From contig DYLE01000005.1 of assembly GCA_020722245.1 (NCBI GenBank), forward strand, positions 1-27,161: a DNA stretch of 27,161 nucleotides, read 5' to 3'. This document shows, in pieces, positions 14,219 to 21,807 of the stretch. The translations under genes and the position numbers were made by a program. The stretch is from Desulfonema limicola. Its GTDB lineage: Bacteria > Desulfobacterota > Desulfobacteria > Desulfobacterales > Desulfosalsimonadaceae. Numbering within the stretch: the stretch's first letter is position 1; each line of letters begins with the position of its first letter. Below the pieces are notes generated by a model that had not been told where the DNA came from, searched no databases, and worked only from the letters and a program-made list of their open reading frames with translations.

Positions 14219-14401
14219 TTAAAACAGATTAAGCTGCCTGGATTTCCTGTATTTTCCCAGATCGATGCCTTTGCGCTGAATGTGATCCAAAAGGACGCTT
14301 TTTGCGTAATCGCTCAGGGTGCGTTTGTCCTCTTTTGCAAGACGCTCAAGGATCATCTTGGCTTCAGGCTCGATTCTGCAGGAAAGGGTTGTTTTTTCCA
14401 T
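14219..14401 (-). CDS. Small ribbon-helix-helix (CopG/antitoxin-like) DNA-binding protein
   Basis: A 60-residue basic protein. An N-terminal strand (TTLSCRIEP) is followed by two predicted helices (EAKMILERLAKEDKR and TLSDYAKSVLLDHIQ), the ribbon-helix-helix pattern of CopG/MetJ-type repressors and many antitoxins. The ATG at 14401 is chosen over 14422 because GGAAG lies 9 bases before it. It lies downstream of, and in the same direction as, a non-coding repeat-bearing region and is 68 bp upstream of the MBL-rhodanese gene. No toxin gene adjoins it, so it may regulate the following gene or be an orphan. Confidence 0.65.
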   Translation of the reverse strand: MEKTTLSCRIEPEAKMILERLAKEDKRTLSDYAKSVLLDHIQRKGIDLGKYRKSRQLNLF

Positions 14402-14842
14402 AAGCTGTAGCTTCCGCCGCATCCAAGGAACTTGGTTTTTTTAAATTCAAAAAAATGAAGGTCTCAACCACAGAGAACAAAACGCACATAGAAAAAATTC
14501 AGACAAATAAGCCCGGGTGGGAAGACTGAAGTGAAAAACCTATCCAATCCCATAAAACCCAAATCATTTGAATACTTTGACAGGCAGTTGCGTCATAACC
14601 TATTGCCCTTCCCCCTTCTACCTTCCCCCTTCAACCTTCTACCTTCTTCCTTCAATCCCCCATGGCAGGATCAAAAATGTGTTAGAGATTTTAGCACCCA
14701 AGCGTAGTGCGTTGAACTGAAAATTGGATCTTTTTTACCGGCTATACTGCCATACCTCGGCCGGGTCTGCAAGGGCCGATTCGATACGCCTATCAAAAAA
14801 CCGGGATTGACTTTTTTATCAGAGATGGTTCATGTTCCCATT
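14402..14842. other. Non-coding gap with low-complexity repeats
   Basis: No supported gene lies here. It holds the inverted copy of the intergenic mosaic (14463-14653). The remaining 190 bp up to the next gene show no clear promoter, RNA gene or terminator. Confidence 0.6.
14463..14653 (-). repeat. Intergenic mosaic, copy 2 (inverted): GAAGG array plus CTATGTG/CTGTGGTTGAG block
   Basis: Read on the minus strand, a run of GAAGG-type units (14653-14606) is followed after 109 bases by a block starting TTTTTCTATGTGCGTT and ending TGTGGTTGAG (14496-14463). Copy 1 at 11124-11280 has the same two parts in the same order with a 110-base gap. The array is longer here and the second block has a few extra bases. 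Confidence 0.6.
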
Positions 14843-15094
14843 ATGAAAAAGAATTCACGCCCGGTTTTGAAAAAAACCGCGTTACCCTGGTATGATTCAA
14901 ACCTTTCCTGCCTGATCCTGGCCGCCGCCATGATCGCGGTGGTGCTGTTCGGCATCGACGGGATTCGTGTGGCCCGCCGCATCAGCGGTTATGAGGCCTA
15001 TAGTTGGATCCCCCTTCTGCTCGTGATGGGCGGCCTTTTTGTCTTTGCCTCGTGCGTAACCCGCATGATCAGACGGCGCACCCAGAGGGATTAA
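14843..15094 (+). CDS. Small two-span membrane protein, unknown function
   Basis: An 83-residue protein predicted to cross the membrane twice: LSCLILAAAMIAVVLFGI and YSWIPLLLVMGGLFVFASCV, with a basic tail RMIRRRTQRD. The ATG at 14843 (starting MKKNSR) is a guess; ATG 14825 and TTG 14807 are in frame and none has a convincing ribosome site. Its last 26 bp overlap the 3' end of the convergent NUDIX gene. I do not recognise a family. Confidence 0.5.
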   Translation: MKKNSRPVLKKTALPWYDSNLSCLILAAAMIAVVLFGIDGIRVARRISGYEAYSWIPLLLVMGGLFVFASCVTRMIRRRTQRD

Positions 15095-15731
15095 CGCCAG
15101 CATCTATCAACCGCTCGAAAAAATAATGAAAAATCCGGGCGGTAACCCCCCAGACAACAACCCGTTTGAGGGGATAGATCAGCTCGAAAACGCCCGGCAC
15201 CCTTCCGTGAAAATTTTTTGAAAGATGAACGGTTAAAAGATCGGGTATGGGTATTTCCAGCACCTCGGATATCTCTTTCGGGTCATAGGGAAGAGCCCTT
15301 TCCCTGCTGTTTAAGATCCCAAGAAACACCTCGATATCCTTGTTTTGAATCGTCTGAAAATGCCCCAGGGAACCGGCCAGCTCAACCTGACGTCGGTCGA
15401 TGCCCACCTCTTCTTTCAATTCCCGATAGGCGGCGTCCAGGGAAGTGGCGTCGGTTTTGTCCACATGCCCTCCGGGAAGCGCCACCTGGTTTGCCCAGGG
15501 GTACCCCTGCTTGTCTGCCTTTAACACCGCAAGGATATGCGGGGAGCTGTTTTTGTTAAAAATCAACATGAAAACAGCCGTAGCCTCATAGCCTGGATCC
15601 AAGGGCCGGGGGAAAACCGGGGCAAGGTTTACAACCTGTTTGAGAAATGCCAGATCAAACGCGAAAAAACCGGAGGTCGGGCCTTTAAGGGTGCTGCTTG
15701 TCTTTTGCCGGTTGTTTTCGCACATAATCAT
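15069..15731 (-). CDS. NUDIX hydrolase, CoA-diphosphatase (NudL-like)
   Basis: A 220-residue protein with a NUDIX box at 87-111 (GGHVDKTDATSLDAAYRELKEEVG given in two parts: GGHVDKTD and AAYRELKEEVGI). The Asp in place of the first Glu of GX5E is common in the CoA pyrophosphatase branch (NudL), which splits CoA or acyl-CoA to phosphopantetheine and adenosine bisphosphate. The N-terminal 46 codons overlap the 3' end of the thioredoxin-like gene by ~47 bp in another frame, and no later start would keep the domain intact. It is the last gene of the proC-ccdA-thioredoxin operon. Substrate assignment is by resemblance. Confidence 0.8.
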   Translation of the reverse strand: MIMCENNRQKTSSTLKGPTSGFFAFDLAFLKQVVNLAPVFPRPLDPGYEATAVFMLIFNKNSSPHILAVLKADKQGYPWANQVALPGGHVDKTDATSLDAAYRELKEEVGIDRRQVELAGSLGHFQTIQNKDIEVFLGILNSRERALPYDPKEISEVLEIPIPDLLTVHLSKNFHGRVPGVFELIYPLKRVVVWGVTARIFHYFFERLIDAGVNPSGCAV

Positions 15732-16176
15732 CGAAGCTCATGCTTTTGTAGCTGTTCGTGTTTATGTATTCCAGCATCTGCAACAGGATCTCCGGCGGTA
15801 TGAAACCGGGGCGCTGGCCGATGGCCGAACTGTTTTCCGCAAGAAACCAGCTGGTGGGGACCCCTCGAACGCCGTATTTAAACGCGAGATCCTTTTCTTC
15901 CGCCGCGTTTACCAGGATGGGGATAAAATTTTGATTGAGGTAATCAATGATCCTGGTGTCTGAAAAGGTGGTTGTGTTCATCAGCCGGCAGTAGACGCAG
16001 TGGGTTGAATTAAAATGCAGAAACCCTTTTTTGTTTTGATTCTTCATCAACCCGATGCCGTCCTTGTAGGAATACCAGGTGATTGAGCTGTTTTCGGCAA
16101 GGGTATTTGAAGGGCAAAGGCCCAGGGCAAGCCCTGTAAGGATGACCGCCGCTATACACAGTTTTTTGAATTTCAT
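15685..16176 (-). CDS. Exported thioredoxin-fold protein with CxxC
   Basis: A 163-residue protein with a cleavable-looking signal peptide (MKFKKL, hydrophobic AAVILTGLALGL, then TLAEN). The mature part has a thioredoxin-like fold with redox motif HCVYC (Cys60, Cys63) and a cis-proline segment GVPTSWF. It resembles SoxW/DUF255-type thioredoxins. TAGGAA precedes the ATG by 8 bases. It follows ccdA by 21 bp; CcdA would deliver electrons across the membrane to reduce this protein, which could then reduce disulfides in exported proteins such as c-type cytochromes. No cytochrome gene is in the window to confirm the target. Confidence 0.82.
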   Translation of the reverse strand: MKFKKLCIAAVILTGLALGLCPSNTLAENSSITWYSYKDGIGLMKNQNKKGFLHFNSTHCVYCRLMNTTTFSDTRIIDYLNQNFIPILVNAAEEKDLAFKYGVRGVPTSWFLAENSSAIGQRPGFIPPEILLQMLEYINTNSYKSMSFDDYVRKQPAKDKQHP

Positions 16177-16197
16177 AAAAAAGTTCCTAAAGCAGGC

Positions 16198-16914
16198 TTA
16201 ATGGACGGTTTCTAGTAAGTTGTTAAAATAAATAAAATTATTGGTCAGCAGCAGGATGCCCACGATAATCAGCAGGCCGCCGGCAAGCCCGTTGACATAC
16301 CGGATCACCCGGGAGGCCCGTTTCAGAAACGCCAGCAGAAATTGAATGAACATGGAGATCAGAATAAACGGAATGGCCAGGCCGGCCGAATAGACCGCGA
16401 GCAGCCGGACCCCCTGCCATACGGTATCCCTGCTGCTGGCCAGGACAAGGATCGCCCCCAGCAGCGGCCCGATGCAGGGGCTCCATCCTGCGGCAAAGGC
16501 CATGCCCACGATAAAGGTCCCAAAGAGGTGGAGCGGTTTTTCTTTAAAATGAAAGCGTTTTTCAAACTCGAGTTTGCGAATGCGAAACCATCCGGTCAGA
16601 TGCAGCCCGAGAATAATGATGATGATTCCGCCGATAATCCGGATTTCATTCTTGTACGCCGCCACCGCCCCTCCCAGAAAGGTCGCCGAAGCCCCCATGA
16701 GGATAAACACAAGGGAAAATCCAAGGACAAAGGCGATGGTTGATAAAAACACCTTTGCCCGTATCGCCCTGCGGTCCGCGTTGATCAGTTCATCCATGGA
16801 AAACCCCGTAATAAAGCTGAAATAAGCCGGGATCAACGGCAGCACGCAGGGCGACAGGAAGGAGAGCAGACCCGCCAAAAATGCCGCGGAGTAGTTTACG
16901 GTTTGAGCAAACAT
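16198..16914 (-). CDS. ccdA: CcdA/DsbD-type transmembrane thiol-disulfide electron carrier
   Basis: A 238-residue integral membrane protein with about six predicted spans. The two redox cysteines lie in SPCVLP (Cys23) and WSPCIGP (Cys147), the hallmark of CcdA and the DsbD core. It moves electrons from cytoplasmic thioredoxin to periplasmic thiol proteins, here most likely the exported thioredoxin encoded directly downstream. Its start lies 3 bp after the proC stop, so the genes are co-transcribed. Confidence 0.9.
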   Translation of the reverse strand: MFAQTVNYSAAFLAGLLSFLSPCVLPLIPAYFSFITGFSMDELINADRRAIRAKVFLSTIAFVLGFSLVFILMGASATFLGGAVAAYKNEIRIIGGIIIIILGLHLTGWFRIRKLEFEKRFHFKEKPLHLFGTFIVGMAFAAGWSPCIGPLLGAILVLASSRDTVWQGVRLLAVYSAGLAIPFILISMFIQFLLAFLKRASRVIRYVNGLAGGLLIIVGILLLTNNFIYFNNLLETVH

Positions 16915-16917
16915 CGC

Positions 16918-17772
16918 TTATCCGCTGAGTTCCTTTGAACGTTTGGCCGCGGCCGCGATGGCCTCGCGGATGACCTGCTTGAGGGTATGGGCTTCAAACA
17001 CCGCTATGGCCGCCTGGGTTGCGCCGCCCGGAGAGGTCACCCTTGCGCGAAGTTCCTCAGGGGGCTGATGCTGAAGTTCCATCAGGGCAAGCGCGCCCTT
17101 TAAGGTCCCCAGGGTCAGCCTGGCCGCGGTATCCGGATCAAATCCGAGTTGTATTCCGGCTTCAATCATGGCTTCTGCAAAATAAAAGCAATACGCAGGC
17201 CCTGAACCGGACATGGCGGTAAGGCTATCCATGTCCTTTTCCTGACATTCGATCACCTCCCCCATGGCGGAGAGGATTGTTTTTGCCGCCTGCATATCCT
17301 CGGGGGTTGCGTAAGAATTTGCGCAAACCCCTGATATCCCCGAAAGCACCATGGCCGGGGTGTTGGGCATGACCCGCAGAATGGGGATCTGTTTTCTGGC
17401 CTCAAGGGCCAGCTTAGGGTAGATCCGATCCTCGAACTTTTTGATCCGAATGCCGGCGGCGATGGAGATGATCAGTTTTTTTTCCGTCAGCCCGTCAAAC
17501 GCGTTCTGAGACGAAACCTCTGAAAGCAGCGGATCCATGGACTGGGGTTTTACCGCAAACACAATGACATCGCAATGCCGAATGATTTCCCCGGTGCCTG
17601 GCAGGGCTTTTATCTTATAGACGGTTTTTAATTCTTCGAGTCTGGGTTCGCGGATATCGTAAACAAAAATACGATCGGGTTCGCATACCCCGGAGCGAAT
17701 CAGGGCGCTGATCATCGCCTCCCCCATATTGCCCGCGCCGATAAACCCGATGTTTTGTTTGAGCTGCGCCAC
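16918..17772 (-). CDS. proC: Pyrroline-5-carboxylate reductase
   Basis: A 284-residue protein. The Rossmann motif GFIGAGNMGEAM near the N-terminus binds NAD(P)H, and the C-terminal signature runs from SGSGPAYCF through RVTSPGGATQAAI. It makes proline from pyrroline-5-carboxylate, the last step of the pathway, in the cytoplasm. The start is GTG with AGGAGG 5 bases before it. It heads an operon with ccdA, a thioredoxin-like gene and a NUDIX gene, which have no evident link to proline synthesis. Confidence 0.93.
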   Translation of the reverse strand: MAQLKQNIGFIGAGNMGEAMISALIRSGVCEPDRIFVYDIREPRLEELKTVYKIKALPGTGEIIRHCDVIVFAVKPQSMDPLLSEVSSQNAFDGLTEKKLIISIAAGIRIKKFEDRIYPKLALEARKQIPILRVMPNTPAMVLSGISGVCANSYATPEDMQAAKTILSAMGEVIECQEKDMDSLTAMSGSGPAYCFYFAEAMIEAGIQLGFDPDTAARLTLGTLKGALALMELQHQPPEELRARVTSPGGATQAAIAVFEAHTLKQVIREAIAAAAKRSKELSG

Positions 17773-17876
17773 GGCTCCCTCCTGGTGCGTTATCCCTTTA
17801 CTTCGAAAAATACCTTAAACCCCTTACCTTTTTTGTTGTAATCCTGTCAATCATTATCCTTAAAAAGGGAAATGCC

Positions 17877-17905
17877 TTGACTTGAGGTGAAAATTCATAT
17901 TAAAA
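17877..17905 (+). promoter_or_regulatory. Candidate promoter upstream of yggT
   Basis: TTGACT (17877-17882) and an AT-rich -10 region around 17898-17905 (TATTAA or TTAAAA) lie about 65 bp before the yggT start. The -35 is good and the -10 is ambiguous. A small hairpin, CCTTC-GCC-GAAGG (17941-17953), lies between it and the gene. Confidence 0.35.
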
Positions 17906-17970
17906 ATAAAAACATAGGTTTTTAATCAGGAGAAAATAGCCCTTCGCCGAAGGAAAAACATCAATCGCTT

Positions 17971-18270
17971 ATGGTCATACTCGGCAACTTTTTGCAGGCA
18001 CTGGCAACGGTCATTAATATCGGCTTAACCCTGTTTATGTGGGTGGTGATCGCCCAAGCCGTATTGTCGTGGGTGAATCCCGATCCGTTTAACCCGATCG
18101 TGAGGTTCATTCATCAGGTGACTGATCCGGTGTTGCGTCAGATTCGAACACGTATTCCCACAATGTACGGAGGCATCGATCTGTCCCCGATCATTGTGAT
18201 TCTGCTGATTGTGTTTTTGCAAAAATTTTTGGTTGTCAGCCTGATAGATATCGCAAAAATTTTATCTTAG
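17971..18270 (+). CDS. YggT family membrane protein
   Basis: A 99-residue protein with two hydrophobic spans and the YggT signature region QAVLSWVNPDPFNPIVRFIH followed by TDPVLRQIRT. YggT proteins often lie beside proC or division genes; proC is the divergent neighbour here. The molecular function is poorly defined; roles in osmotic tolerance and membrane organisation have been proposed for relatives. It precedes the pilT genes by 102 bp and may be in a separate transcript. Confidence 0.88.
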   Translation: MVILGNFLQALATVINIGLTLFMWVVIAQAVLSWVNPDPFNPIVRFIHQVTDPVLRQIRTRIPTMYGGIDLSPIIVILLIVFLQKFLVVSLIDIAKILS

Positions 18271-18372
18271 CATCATCAGGCGGGCAGAAGTTTATAAAGG
18301 TTTTTTTAGCGGGGAAAACGCGTTTGCCTTGCGCCGTCATAATCGTCGTTCTGCTGCGCACAGGAGAATCAA

Positions 18373-19455
18373 ATGGCGAAAATCGATGCATTTTTTAAAC
18401 TGATGAACGACCAGGGGGCGTCCGACCTTCACCTGGTGGCCGGGCAGCAGCCTGCACTGAGGATCCTGGGTTCTATTGAACGGATCAAGTATAAAATCCT
18501 GGATAACAATGAGTTAAGGAGCATGATCTATGAAATCGCTCCTGAGGATAAGATCAAACGGTTTGAGGAAACCGGGGATGTGGATTTGGGGTATGAGATC
18601 CCCGGCCTGGCCAGGTACCGGGCGAATTTTTTCATGCAGCGAAACGGCGTGGCCGCCGTGTTCAGGCAGATTCCCAACAACATCATGGGATGCGAGCAGC
18701 TCGGTCTTCCGCCGGTTATCTCCAAGCTGGCCACCCTCCCCCGCGGACTTGTGATCGTCACCGGGCCCACCGGCAGCGGCAAATCCACCACCCTGGCCGC
18801 CATCATCGATGAGGCCAACCGGCTTCGAAAGGACCATATCATCACCATTGAAGACCCCATCGAATTCGTGCATGAAAGCCAGGGGTGCATCATCAACCAA
18901 AGGGAGGTCGGGGTGCACACCAAAAGCTTCAGCGCGGCGCTTCGGGGGGCGCTGCGGGAGGACCCGGACATCATCCTGGTGGGGGAGATGCGGGACCTGG
19001 AAACCATGGCCCTGGCCATTGAAGCGGCGAACACGGGGCATCTGGTGTTCACCACCCTGCATACCTCCAGCGCCATGAACACCATTGATCGGATCGTCGA
19101 GGTGTTCCCCTCGACGCAGCAGGCGCAGATCCGCTCCAACCTGTCGGACAGCATTCGAGCGGTCATTTCCCAGGTTCTGTTTAAGCGGATCGACCGGAAA
19201 GCCCGCTGTCCTGCGCTTGAAATCCTGATCGCCACCCCCGCAGTGAGAAACCTGATCCGGGAGGCCAAGGTGCACCAGCTGCCGTCCTCCATGCAGACCG
19301 GCAAGCGCTACGGCATGCAGCTGCTTGACGACGCCATCATGAGCCTCTACAATAAAGGGTGGATCAGCGCTGAAGACAGCTACCAGAAGGCCAACGACAA
19401 GCAGCGGTTCCGGCCGCTGTTGAAGGCACCGCCCACCGACTTTACCGAGGCGTAA
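18373..19455 (+). CDS. pilT: Type IV pilus retraction ATPase PilT
   Basis: A 360-residue secretion-superfamily ATPase. Walker A GPTGSGKST is at 131-139, the Asp box around IEDPIEF (159-165), Walker B DPDIILVGEMRD at 197-208, and the His box TGHLVFTTLHT at 221-231. The AIRNLIRE-like motif of PilT appears as AVRNLIREAKVHQ. AGGAG lies 6 bases before the ATG. PilT hexamers depolymerise pilin at the cytoplasmic base of the pilus. A second ATPase follows 71 bp downstream; no pilin or assembly genes are in the window. Confidence 0.93.
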   Translation: MAKIDAFFKLMNDQGASDLHLVAGQQPALRILGSIERIKYKILDNNELRSMIYEIAPEDKIKRFEETGDVDLGYEIPGLARYRANFFMQRNGVAAVFRQIPNNIMGCEQLGLPPVISKLATLPRGLVIVTGPTGSGKSTTLAAIIDEANRLRKDHIITIEDPIEFVHESQGCIINQREVGVHTKSFSAALRGALREDPDIILVGEMRDLETMALAIEAANTGHLVFTTLHTSSAMNTIDRIVEVFPSTQQAQIRSNLSDSIRAVISQVLFKRIDRKARCPALEILIATPAVRNLIREAKVHQLPSSMQTGKRYGMQLLDDAIMSLYNKGWISAEDSYQKANDKQRFRPLLKAPPTDFTEA

Positions 19456-19526
19456 TCTTTTTCCGACGGGGATTCTTCGGTTTATGGTGTGCGCCAAAAA
19501 ATTGTAAGTAAAAGGGGATTAAAGCC

Positions 19527-20702
19527 ATGAGAAAGCCGGAGATCGATTATATCCTGACACGGATGCTGGATTCCCATGAAAGCGTATCGGACCTAAACTT
19601 CACCGTGGGTAAACCGCTGCAGGTGGAGACCTATGGAGAGCTTGCGCCGGTGGAGATGGACCCGGAGCTTAAGTCCTTAACCCCTTTTCAGACCGAGGTT
19701 GTGGCGCTAAACCTCATCGGCAGGAACCGGCGTTTGACGGAAACACTGATTCGGGAAGGGTCGGCCGACCTGTCCTACACCCTTCCGGGCAAGGCCCGGT
19801 TCAGGGTCAATGTGTTTTCCCAGTCCGGGCATTATTCCATCGTTTTAAGGCAGCTTGAAACAAAGGTGCCCACCATCACCTCCCTTAAACTTCCGGAGGT
19901 CTTTTTTAAAATCTCCCAGGAAAAAAACGGCATCATCATCTTTACCGGCGCCACCGGAACCGGCAAAACAACCTCCCTGGCTGCGATTCTTGAGGAGATT
20001 AATAAAAACAAAGCGGTGCATATCGTTACATTAGAGGACCCGATCGAGTATATTCATTCCCATAAAAAGGCCACCTTCAACCAGCGGGAGCTGGGGAAGG
20101 ATTTCAGCGAATTTTCCATCGGGCTGAGAGCTGCGCTGCGCCAGGCCCCGAAGGTGATCCTGGTGGGCGAGATGCGGGACCGGGCCACGGTGGAAATCGG
20201 CCTGACCGCCGCGGAGACCGGGCATCTGGTTTTAACCACCCTGCATACCATGGACGCCGGCCATACCATCAACCGTATCCTCGGCATGTTTTCCACAGAG
20301 GAAGAAAACCTGATCCGGATTCGGGTGGCCGATGCCCTTCGCTGGGTGGTTTGCCAACGGCTGCTTCCCAAGGTCGGCGGCGGCCGGGTGGCGGCCTTTG
20401 AAATCATGGGCACCAGCCTTCGGGTCAAGGACGCTATTTTACATGGTGAGGCCGAGGGAAAGACCTATCATGACATGATGGAGGCCGGAGAGGCGTTCGG
20501 CTGGACGACCTTTGACCGGTATATCATCAAGCTGTTTGAACAGGGGCTGATCACCGAGGAGACCGCCATCGGGTATGCCTCCCGCAGGTCGGTGGTGGGC
20601 CGGGGCATTGACCTGGTGAAAAGCGCCAGAGGCGAGACCACCAGCCCCATTGATAAGCTTGAGATCGACATGACCTACCAGAAAAAGTTAAACCGGTATT
20701 AA
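19527..20702 (+). CDS. Second PilT/PilU-like pilus motor ATPase
   Basis: A 391-residue PilT-family ATPase distinct from its neighbour. Walker A GATGTGKTT is at 141-149, Walker B PKVILVGEMRD at 208-218 and the His box begins TGHLVLTTLHT. The N-terminal domain has diverged from PilT and the C-terminal part (to RRSVVGRGIDLVK) lacks the AIRNLIRE motif, which fits a PilU-like accessory motor that helps PilT retract under load. It lies in the same orientation as pilT and 12 bp before the zinc-finger/pseudo-receiver gene, so a shared operon is likely. Confidence 0.88.
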   Translation: MRKPEIDYILTRMLDSHESVSDLNFTVGKPLQVETYGELAPVEMDPELKSLTPFQTEVVALNLIGRNRRLTETLIREGSADLSYTLPGKARFRVNVFSQSGHYSIVLRQLETKVPTITSLKLPEVFFKISQEKNGIIIFTGATGTGKTTSLAAILEEINKNKAVHIVTLEDPIEYIHSHKKATFNQRELGKDFSEFSIGLRAALRQAPKVILVGEMRDRATVEIGLTAAETGHLVLTTLHTMDAGHTINRILGMFSTEEENLIRIRVADALRWVVCQRLLPKVGGGRVAAFEIMGTSLRVKDAILHGEAEGKTYHDMMEAGEAFGWTTFDRYIIKLFEQGLITEETAIGYASRRSVVGRGIDLVKSARGETTSPIDKLEIDMTYQKKLNRY

Positions 20703-20714
20703 GGAGGGCGTCAT

Positions 20715-21389
20715 ATGGAACTCGTATGCCCTAAATGCAAAGAAAAATTCAACGTATCCGATGATAAACTTCCCCTCGGCAAAATCGTCGCGATTCGTTG
20801 TCCCAGCTGCAAGGAGAAGATTTCCGTCGACCTGAGAATGCAGCCGCCGGATGCCGGTCCGCCTGAAGTCAAGGACCAGCCAAAGGGGTTTGATCCGACC
20901 ATGGAAAAGGATGAGGATTATGATCCCAGCGAAAAGCCGTTTGATTTTCTGGAAGAGGAGGCCAAGACCGCTATTGTGTGCGAGAACGACCCGAAGGTAT
21001 TAAAAGCGATCCTTCCGGTGCTGGATATCATGGAATACAGCACCAGCGTGGCGGAAAGCCTTCGGGATGCCTTACGTAAGATGAAGTACCATACCTATGA
21101 TATGGTACTGGTCAATGAAACCTTTGATAACAGCGCTCCGGAAAACAACGGCATCCTGATCTACCTGGAGCATATGCTCATGGAGGTCCGGCGAAACATC
21201 TTTGTGGGGTTGCTCACCCGGCGGTATCGCACCATGGACAATATGGCGGCGTTTTTAAGAAGCGTCAACATCACCATCAACCTGGCGGATGTCGATAAGA
21301 TAGACAGGATTTTAAGCCGGGGGATCAACGAGTATGAGCTGTTCTATGCCATCTACAAGGAAAGCGCCAAAAAATTAGGGATCGCGTAA
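20715..21389 (+). CDS. MJ0042-type zinc-finger protein with degenerate receiver-like domain
   Basis: A 224-residue protein. The N-terminal MELVCPKCKEKF...IRCPSCKEK (Cys5, 8, 29, 32) is an MJ0042-type zinc ribbon common in Desulfobacterota and myxobacteria. A proline- and acid-rich linker (~43-82) leads to residues 84-215, whose spacing of strands and helices resembles a response-regulator receiver: IVCEND (acidic 90/92), YDMVLVNE with Asn134 where the phosphorylated Asp would lie, and FVGLLT. The phosphoacceptor thus seems missing. AAGGAGG precedes the ATG. It is 12 bp after the second PilT ATPase, suggesting a role linked to pilus retraction. The receiver fold is inferred by eye. Confidence 0.75.
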   Translation: MELVCPKCKEKFNVSDDKLPLGKIVAIRCPSCKEKISVDLRMQPPDAGPPEVKDQPKGFDPTMEKDEDYDPSEKPFDFLEEEAKTAIVCENDPKVLKAILPVLDIMEYSTSVAESLRDALRKMKYHTYDMVLVNETFDNSAPENNGILIYLEHMLMEVRRNIFVGLLTRRYRTMDNMAAFLRSVNITINLADVDKIDRILSRGINEYELFYAIYKESAKKLGIA

Positions 21390-21400
21390 TCTGTTTTCCC

Positions 21401-21559
21401 ATGGCTAAAGATCAACCCTACACATGCAGCGACTACAGGCAGGAGATGATCCTGCTTTCCCTTCGAAAACGGCTGCATCAGAAGGGGCTGCCGGAGTCTG
21501 AAAAAGCGGCTATTTTAAGCAAAATAGATCAGCTGGAAAACGAGATGCGGATGAAGTAA
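21401..21559 (+). CDS. Small 52-residue protein (CSDYRQEM... type), likely conserved
   Basis: An open frame from ATG to TAA coding a charged, helical 52-residue protein. It begins MAKDQPYTCSDYRQEMILL and ends in two predicted helices with many Lys, Glu and Leu. I recall similar tiny proteins with a CSDYR-E-M pattern in other Desulfobacterota, but cannot verify it. The start lies 11 bp after the stop of the zinc-finger/pseudo-receiver gene, with no clear ribosome site, so translation may depend on coupling. Function unknown. Confidence 0.6.
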   Translation: MAKDQPYTCSDYRQEMILLSLRKRLHQKGLPESEKAAILSKIDQLENEMRMK

Positions 21560-21607
21560 CCCAGCGATTTTGGCTTCCCCTGCCACGGCCTAACCTGGAT
21601 AAATCGG

Positions 21608-21757
21608 AAAAGTTAAAAGTGAACTAAAGTTTGAAGTAGGCTAAAGTTATGGTTAATGGCATCGGCACTTTTAATTTTTTATTAAAAAATGATCGCGCAT
21701 TTCGCGCAGTCCACAACTTTAGGCACTTTAGATCACTTTAGTCACTTCACACTTTTT
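21608..21757. repeat. Long imperfect inverted repeat of CTAAAGT/ACTTTAG units
   Basis: The left arm 21608-21652 contains CTAAAGT twice and AAAAGT motifs; the right arm 21711-21757 carries the complement with ACTTTAG three times. Aligned with short gaps, most positions pair, including CTAAAGTTaTGG against CTAAAGTTgTGG at the inner end. The 58-base loop has two smaller palindromes: TTTTAAT-ATTAAAA and GCGC-ATTTC-GCGC. It sits between two convergent transcription units (stops at 21559 and 21808), so it may act as a bidirectional terminator or be a degenerate mobile repeat. Confidence 0.6.
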
Positions 21758-21807
21758 GAGATTTTAAAATATTTTGCCAAAAAAATACAAAAATCAGAGA
21801 TAAGAAA

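Noticed and set aside
14219..14422. Toxin-antitoxin module with the ribbon-helix-helix protein
   Set aside because: No adjacent frame on either side looks like a toxin.
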